From Alkalihalobacterium sp048323755 (GTDB lineage: Bacteria; Bacillota; Bacilli; Bacillales; Bacillaceae_F), in NCBI RefSeq assembly GCF_048323755.1, contig NZ_JBLWFS010000006.1, positions 62,001-126,000 of the forward strand: 64,000 bases of DNA, in the 5' to 3' direction. Position numbers and translations under genes: made by a program. Within the stretch, counting starts at the first letter, position 1, and each line of letters starts with the position of its first letter. The notes beneath the pieces are model-generated. The model had not been told where the DNA came from. It searched no databases and was given only the letters and a program-made list of their open reading frames with translations. This document shows, in pieces, positions 60,578 to 64,000 of this stretch.

Positions 60578-61399
60578 TTACTGATGAATTTCACCTTTGA
60601 TGTTATATCCGTGATATTGAAATACGGTTGGTGCTTCTTTTTCTAGAAACTGAAGAAATTCAGTTGCTGCTTCTTTTTGCTCAGAATAAGAGATGACCGT
60701 CCCCATAAACGCGTGGAGGACATTTAGATCTGGATCAATCTGTGCGGCATCTAACTTTTCACGATTTTTTTGAAATGCAGCAAGTTCACTAATCGCAGCA
60801 TCTACTTCTCCTGACATTATCGCCATAACGGCCTCAGAACCTGTTTGAGCAGTTATGATATCATTCGCTTCTACTTGTTCTGTAATTCCTAATTCTGCAA
60901 ACATTTCATACGCTGATTGTCCAAGTGGCGTTCCTTCACGATTGGGTATAGCAATCGTTAAATTTGGCTGGGCAAGGTCTTCAATACTGTAAATTTTTTT
61001 GGGATTATCTTTTGCTACTAGAATGACTGGGGTATGAAAAGCAAACGGACCAAATACATCATCTTCAATATGGCCTGCTTCTTTCATCGAATCAATGACC
61101 CGTTGTGATCCTGGAATAAATATATCACCTTGCATGCTCATCTCAAGTTGCCCGACTAATCCCGCATTATTGTTATAATTCACTTCCACTTTTACACCCG
61201 TTTGTTCTTCATACATTTCGATCAGCTCGTCCATCGGTTGGGCAAGACCTGCCCCGATTAAGGCTTGAAGAGTAATGTCTCCATCAATTTTTTCATTTTC
61301 GTTATCAGATGTAGAGCTATCATTCGAACCACATGCAGCAACTGTCATCATTGTAAAAGCTAGTAATAACGCAAAAATAAAGCCTTTTCTCTTAATCAT
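60578..61399 (-). CDS. ModA/WtpA-type molybdate or tungstate binding lipoprotein
   Basis: A 273-residue lipoprotein: lipobox VAAC (Cys23), then a periplasmic-binding domain (LQALIGAGLAQPMDELIEMYEEQTGVKVEVNYN, NREGTPLGQSAYEMFAEL, AISELAAFQKN). SMQGDIFIPGSQRVIDSM is the anion-binding region of ModA relatives. The gene is intact although the permease and ATPase genes after it are broken, so it can no longer feed its own channel. It starts 11 bp after the NosL remnant. Confidence 0.82.
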   Translation of the reverse strand: MIKRKGFIFALLLAFTMMTVAACGSNDSSTSDNENEKIDGDITLQALIGAGLAQPMDELIEMYEEQTGVKVEVNYNNNAGLVGQLEMSMQGDIFIPGSQRVIDSMKEAGHIEDDVFGPFAFHTPVILVAKDNPKKIYSIEDLAQPNLTIAIPNREGTPLGQSAYEMFAELGITEQVEANDIITAQTGSEAVMAIMSGEVDAAISELAAFQKNREKLDAAQIDPDLNVLHAFMGTVISYSEQKEAATEFLQFLEKEAPTVFQYHGYNIKGEIHQ

Positions 61400-61409
61400 T
61401 TTTTATCCC

Positions 61410-61823
61410 TCATTTTGTTCCTACTAAGTTTTGTTGAAAGTTATAACCGAATTGTCGTTCAAAGTGGTGACCGAAAAAATCAGCAAATGTAAAAATATGA
61501 CCTGCACCATTTTCTCCAATCAATCGATGGGCTTCATCTAAGTCTTTAAAGGTGTTAATACCATAGCCCATCGGTGTTTGAATGGATGCATCATAGACAA
61601 AATAAGCGTCTTCAATTTCTAACCACTCCAACGTATGATAATCACGTACATATTGAACCGCAATATCCCGGTCGTTATATTGCTTTAACCACTGATAATG
61701 ACAGCCAAAATCATCAAACATAAAGTATTGGCCATTGGTCAGATGAACTTGCGTGGCATATTGGTTATCACCCATGATCATATTGCACTCATTGCATATG
61801 TCGACCTGAAATGTAAATTTTGT
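61410..61823 (-). pseudogene. nosL: NosL-type copper chaperone lacking its lipoprotein start
   Basis: The frame opens after a TGA at 61824-61826 with FQVDICNECNMIMGDNQYATQ. CxxCxM is the metal-binding motif of NosL, followed by FDDFGCHYQWL, YVRDYHTLEWLEIEDAYFV and TPMGYGINTFKD. No start codon with SD precedes the motif, and the signal peptide with its lipidated Cys is missing. The ATG at 61781 would drop the Cys pair. It is probably a 5'-truncated gene of the same decayed cluster. Confidence 0.7.
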
Positions 61824-61888
61824 TCACGATTTTGTCAAAATACCCTATAATGTATATTGAATTAGAGTCTTGCATTAAAATCACAAAA

Positions 61889-61926
61889 AGACTAGCTTTG
61901 GTTACAAATGTAACTCGAGCTAGTCT
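61889..61926 (-). terminator. terminator of the ArsR/SRPBCC operon
   Basis: AGACTAGCT (61889-61897) with AGCTAGTCT (61918-61926), plus an inner GTTAC/GTAAC stem. On the minus strand it is followed by TTTTTGTG. Confidence 0.8.
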
Positions 61927-61987
61927 CTGATATTTGCATATATTGCTCTTCTCTACAAAAACTCCAATAAAGAGATTAAATTACATT

Positions 61988-62320
61988 TTATTGGTTGTCA
62001 TCCCTATCACTTTCAACGACATGTTTTAGCATCGCCATCTTGTTATCCCAAAACTGCTCGTAAAAAGATAACCATTCCTTTAACTCTAGTAATGCATCAG
62101 CATGTAATTTATAACGAGATTCTCTTCCTCTTTTTGAAACACTCACAAGATTGGCTTCCGATAGTACACGTAAATGTTTAGAAACAGCTGTCCGACTGAC
62201 TGGAAAGTGTTTACTAATCATAGTAACAGGCATTTCTCCATCTGCTAGCAACCGTAGCATTTTTCGCCTGGATGGATCAGCAATCGCTTGAAACACATCA
62301 TGTTTTTGTTCTAGCGCCAT
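61988..62320 (-). CDS. ArsR-family repressor
   Basis: A 110-residue winged-helix protein. FQAIADPSRRKMLRLLADGEMPVTMISKHFPVSRTAVSKHLRVLSEANLV is the recognition region. No metal-binding Cys pair is present, as in SRPBCC-linked ArsR regulators. Its ATG overlaps the stop of the SRPBCC gene (TAATG), so the two are translationally coupled. In this common pair the second protein often senses or handles a lipophilic compound. Confidence 0.9.
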   Translation of the reverse strand: MALEQKHDVFQAIADPSRRKMLRLLADGEMPVTMISKHFPVSRTAVSKHLRVLSEANLVSVSKRGRESRYKLHADALLELKEWLSFYEQFWDNKMAMLKHVVESDRDDNQ

Positions 62321-62745
62321 TACCCTTCCACTACTTTACGTAATGCTTCATGTACAATTGATTCCCAACCATTGTTCATGCGGTCGCTGATATCAGCATT
62401 CGTCTGATCTGGGCCTGGGCCAGGGACGATTTCATCTGGTCCACCCCATCCGGAATGGATTAGCGTAAATTCCGTTTGATCTCCTAAATCTTTAAGTTCA
62501 AAAGATACTTTCCACCCAAATTCACCCCATGAAAACATTAATCGGTTCGGCGGATTTAATTCTATTACTTTACAAGGCGTCGGACCAAACGGTGACTGTA
62601 TCGTGAATTCATAGCCTAACTCTTGTTTAAAATCATTCGGCATAAACCATGAGTCAATGCCATCAGATGTTGCAACCGCATTCCAAACTTTTTCTATCTT
62701 TGCATTAAAAACAGCCTGTTTACGAATATCTAAAGTAGATGTCAT
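62320..62745 (-). CDS. SRPBCC (AHSA1-like) domain protein
   Basis: A 141-residue single-domain protein of the START/AHSA1 fold. LDIRKQAVFNAKIEKVWNAVATSDGIDSWFMPNDFKQELGYEF is the first half of the helix-grip, and NRLMFSWGEFGWKVSFELKDL and TLIHSGWGGPDEI the second. It forms a hydrophobic pocket; ligand unknown. The start is the ATG at 62745, 7 nt after TGGAGG. It forms an operon with the ArsR gene. Confidence 0.88.
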   Translation of the reverse strand: MTSTLDIRKQAVFNAKIEKVWNAVATSDGIDSWFMPNDFKQELGYEFTIQSPFGPTPCKVIELNPPNRLMFSWGEFGWKVSFELKDLGDQTEFTLIHSGWGGPDEIVPGPGPDQTNADISDRMNNGWESIVHEALRKVVEG

Positions 62746-62908
62746 TTTTATTCCTCCAGTATGTAAATGTGTAACCAATAGGTTTCGTTTACAGTTTACG
62801 ACACCTTATGGTTTCATGTCAAATACTCGTTTGTTACTATTTTGTTTCATAGGGCTATATGTATGTAGAAATTTAATTAATTTGAAATTCGATGAAACAG
62901 TTTCTTTT

Positions 62909-62968
62909 GGACAAAAATCGGATAATAAAACTTTAAATTTGCCTAATAATTACTCAACGGACAAAAAA
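62909..62968 (+). repeat. degenerate about 20-bp GGACAATAAA units
   Basis: GGACAAAAAT (62909), GGATAATAAA (62920), GCCTAATAAT (62941) and GGACAAAAAA (62959). Spacing is 11, 21 and 18. A less regular copy of the family at 4145-4255 and 56535-56604. Confidence 0.6.
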
Positions 62969-63048
62969 GCGTTACTCTCTCAACCGTTCCTTCATGAAAA
63001 TATATCTTCATCAGCTCTATTTCCTATGTTTCTGACTAGTTTCATAGC

Positions 63049-63447
63049 TTAATAACGTCTAGATAAAATAACAAATGATAAAAATACAGTGACAATCGTT
63101 AACATTGCTAAAATGGAGATCGTCTGGTACCCATCAAAAGCGATTACTTCCAATTGAAAGAGCCCCATCCCAATAATCATGTATCCAAGGATAAAAAAAT
63201 AGCTAAAAAACATCCCCCGTTCACGAATTCGTTTCGAACGCTCATCATTATCTTTAAATTGAGGAAATAAATAGGCAATACAAAACGACATGACACACAT
63301 TGCAAAGATTAATAGTTCATGTCCAGCAGGGAACAGACCGGTATAAATTGTGGCCGATCCAAATAGAAGAGTATAAACGAAAAACATACATCCAAAGAAA
63401 AAATATAACTTTCTTGATCCTTTCGTAAAGCTTTTTGTGATCATCAT
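63049..63447 (-). CDS. four-helix membrane protein paired with an XRE regulator
   Basis: A 132-residue protein with four hydrophobic helices and a charged middle loop (PQFKDNDERSKRIRERGM). It overlaps the XRE gene by 4 bp (ATGA), an arrangement typical of small regulator/membrane-protein pairs in Firmicutes, where the membrane protein often modulates the regulator. The family is not certain (DUF2178-like in outline). Confidence 0.7.
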   Translation of the reverse strand: MMITKSFTKGSRKLYFFFGCMFFVYTLLFGSATIYTGLFPAGHELLIFAMCVMSFCIAYLFPQFKDNDERSKRIRERGMFFSYFFILGYMIIGMGLFQLEVIAFDGYQTISILAMLTIVTVFLSFVILSRRY

Positions 63448-63662
63448 TCTTTCATCCCTCCCATATCCTCTTCATCAAGTAAAAAAACGTCCTCTACAAT
63501 CGTGTCAAAGCAACGAGCAATGTGTATGGCTAGAGGTAAAGACGGATTGTAACGTCCGCGCTCAATCGAAATAACCGTCTGTCTGGAAACCCCTAGCATT
63601 GTCGCCATTTTTTCTTGTGAAATTCCCTTTTCCTGCCTTAATTCCTTCATCCGATTTTTCAT
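63444..63662 (-). CDS. XRE-family regulator
   Basis: A 72-residue single-domain HTH protein: MKELRQEKGISQEKMATMLGVSRQTVISIERGRYNPSLPLAIHIARCF, then an acidic tail FLLDEED. This is the short YozG/YvaO-like type. It overlaps the membrane-protein gene (ATGA). Its promoter has a dyad (63700-63715) between the -35 and -10 boxes, suggesting autorepression. Confidence 0.92.
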   Translation of the reverse strand: MKNRMKELRQEKGISQEKMATMLGVSRQTVISIERGRYNPSLPLAIHIARCFDTIVEDVFLLDEEDMGGMKE

Positions 63663-63691
63663 AGCCCACCGACCCTCTCTTTACACCACCC

Positions 63692-63721
63692 ACTATAATG
63701 TAAAGGACACTTTACTGTCAA
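63692..63721 (-). promoter_or_regulatory. promoter with dyad operator of the XRE gene
   Basis: Minus strand: TTGACA (63721-63716), 17-18 bp, TTATAG/TATAGT (about 63698-63692). Between them GTAAAG-TGTC-CTTTAC (63700-63715) is an inverted repeat; TAAAG occurs again at each side. Confidence 0.65.
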
Positions 63722-63759
63722 GGTCCCTTTACAATCCAATTCCCATTTTTCTAAAGAAA

Positions 63760-63791
63760 CCCCTATCACACTTTTTGTAGTGTAATAGGGG
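63760..63791. terminator. terminator of the gene at the right edge
   Basis: CCCCTATCACACT (63760-63772) with AGTGTAATAGGGG (63779-63791), one mismatch. On the minus strand it is followed by TTTCTTTAG. Confidence 0.8.
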
Positions 63792-63832
63792 TCGGCAGTC
63801 TTTTAATTATTCCTTCTACTCTCTTTTTTTCT

Positions 63833-64000
63833 CTACCGCATATCTCCTGCTGTGGTTGAAGCCTCCCTTAAAAGCAGCCAATTGGGCAGGATTACGACTA
63901 GAGAAAGTAAAATAATAGAAACGTAGTTTATGTCTAATCCAGCATTATAAGTTCCTACAAAAAGATCGATTAGTACACCTCGAGTAGAAGGTAATATCAA
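63833..64000 (-). CDS. membrane protein, C-terminal part
   Basis: The last 55 codons of a gene that continues beyond the right edge. It contains GLDINYVSIILLSLVVILPNWLLL, one transmembrane helix preceded by a loop, and ends TTAGDMR. It may be the last part of a multi-helix transporter; the family cannot be told from this part. The terminator at 63760-63791 belongs to it. Confidence 0.6.
   Translation of the reverse strand: MILPSTRGVLIDLFVGTYNAGLDINYVSIILLSLVVILPNWLLLREASTTAGDMR

Overview
The window comes from the chromosome of a low-G+C, endospore-forming Firmicute, most likely an alkaliphilic or halotolerant Bacillaceae. The clues are purine-rich Shine-Dalgarno sites with ATG, GTG and TTG starts, YtrA-type GntR/ABC operons, a KinB-like sporulation kinase, DUF3231 and DUF3892 proteins, a LysM-YkuD L,D-transpeptidase and many hairpin terminators with T-tracts. 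Most genes are on the minus strand. No tRNA, rRNA, complete prophage or CRISPR array was seen.

Layout. 0-4 kb: start of nagA, a tyrosine-rich micro-protein, an exported protein, an SbtA-type permease and a sulfite-oxidase-family molybdoenzyme. 4-12 kb: an MMPL exporter with a small four-helix haem-copper-oxidase-like membrane protein, an OmpR-type two-component system, a lipoprotein and a small-multidrug-export protein. Three promoters here share one exact architecture (TTCATA-type direct repeat, then 8 bp, then a -10 box), which suggests one regulon. 12-22 kb: two GntR/ABC operons with palindromic operators, a MerR-TipAS regulator with its 19-bp-spacer promoter, a chemoreceptor behind a leader that holds a terminator, and pssA. 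22.6-32 kb: arylamine N-acetyltransferase, serine hydrolase, zinc peptidase, the KinB-like kinase, MFS and MntP-type transporters and a GNAT.

32-45.5 kb is a visibly more A/T-rich island. It starts beside the broken tail of a GNAT gene and ends at a deleted IS3-type element. It carries yeiH with a LysR regulator and an operator, a large unknown permease, and a six-gene convergent operon: TRAP permease, TAXI binding lipoprotein, ADP-forming acyl-CoA synthetase, alkylsulfatase-like MBL hydrolase, amidohydrolase and Rieske ferredoxin. This looks like an imported, uncharacterised pathway for uptake, CoA activation and hydrolysis or decarboxylation of an organic anion.

45.7-64 kb: an M28-type peptidase, a lysine-rich cysteine-repeat protein, an AMP-dependent acyl-CoA ligase, amino-acid transporters, a D-threonine-aldolase-fold enzyme, a glutamine-rich membrane protein, an L,D-transpeptidase, and a decaying molybdate/tungstate ABC importer. 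In that importer the binding protein is intact, the permease and ATPase are fused by deletion, and the NosL upstream has lost its start. The window ends with an ArsR/SRPBCC pair, an XRE/membrane-protein pair and the tail of another membrane protein.

Several intergenic repeat families occur: a tandem 20-bp GGACAATAAA family at three loci, a multi-hairpin palindromic element in a long and a short copy, a 26-bp repeat with about 25-bp gaps, and twin GTCCTTCAT palindromes.
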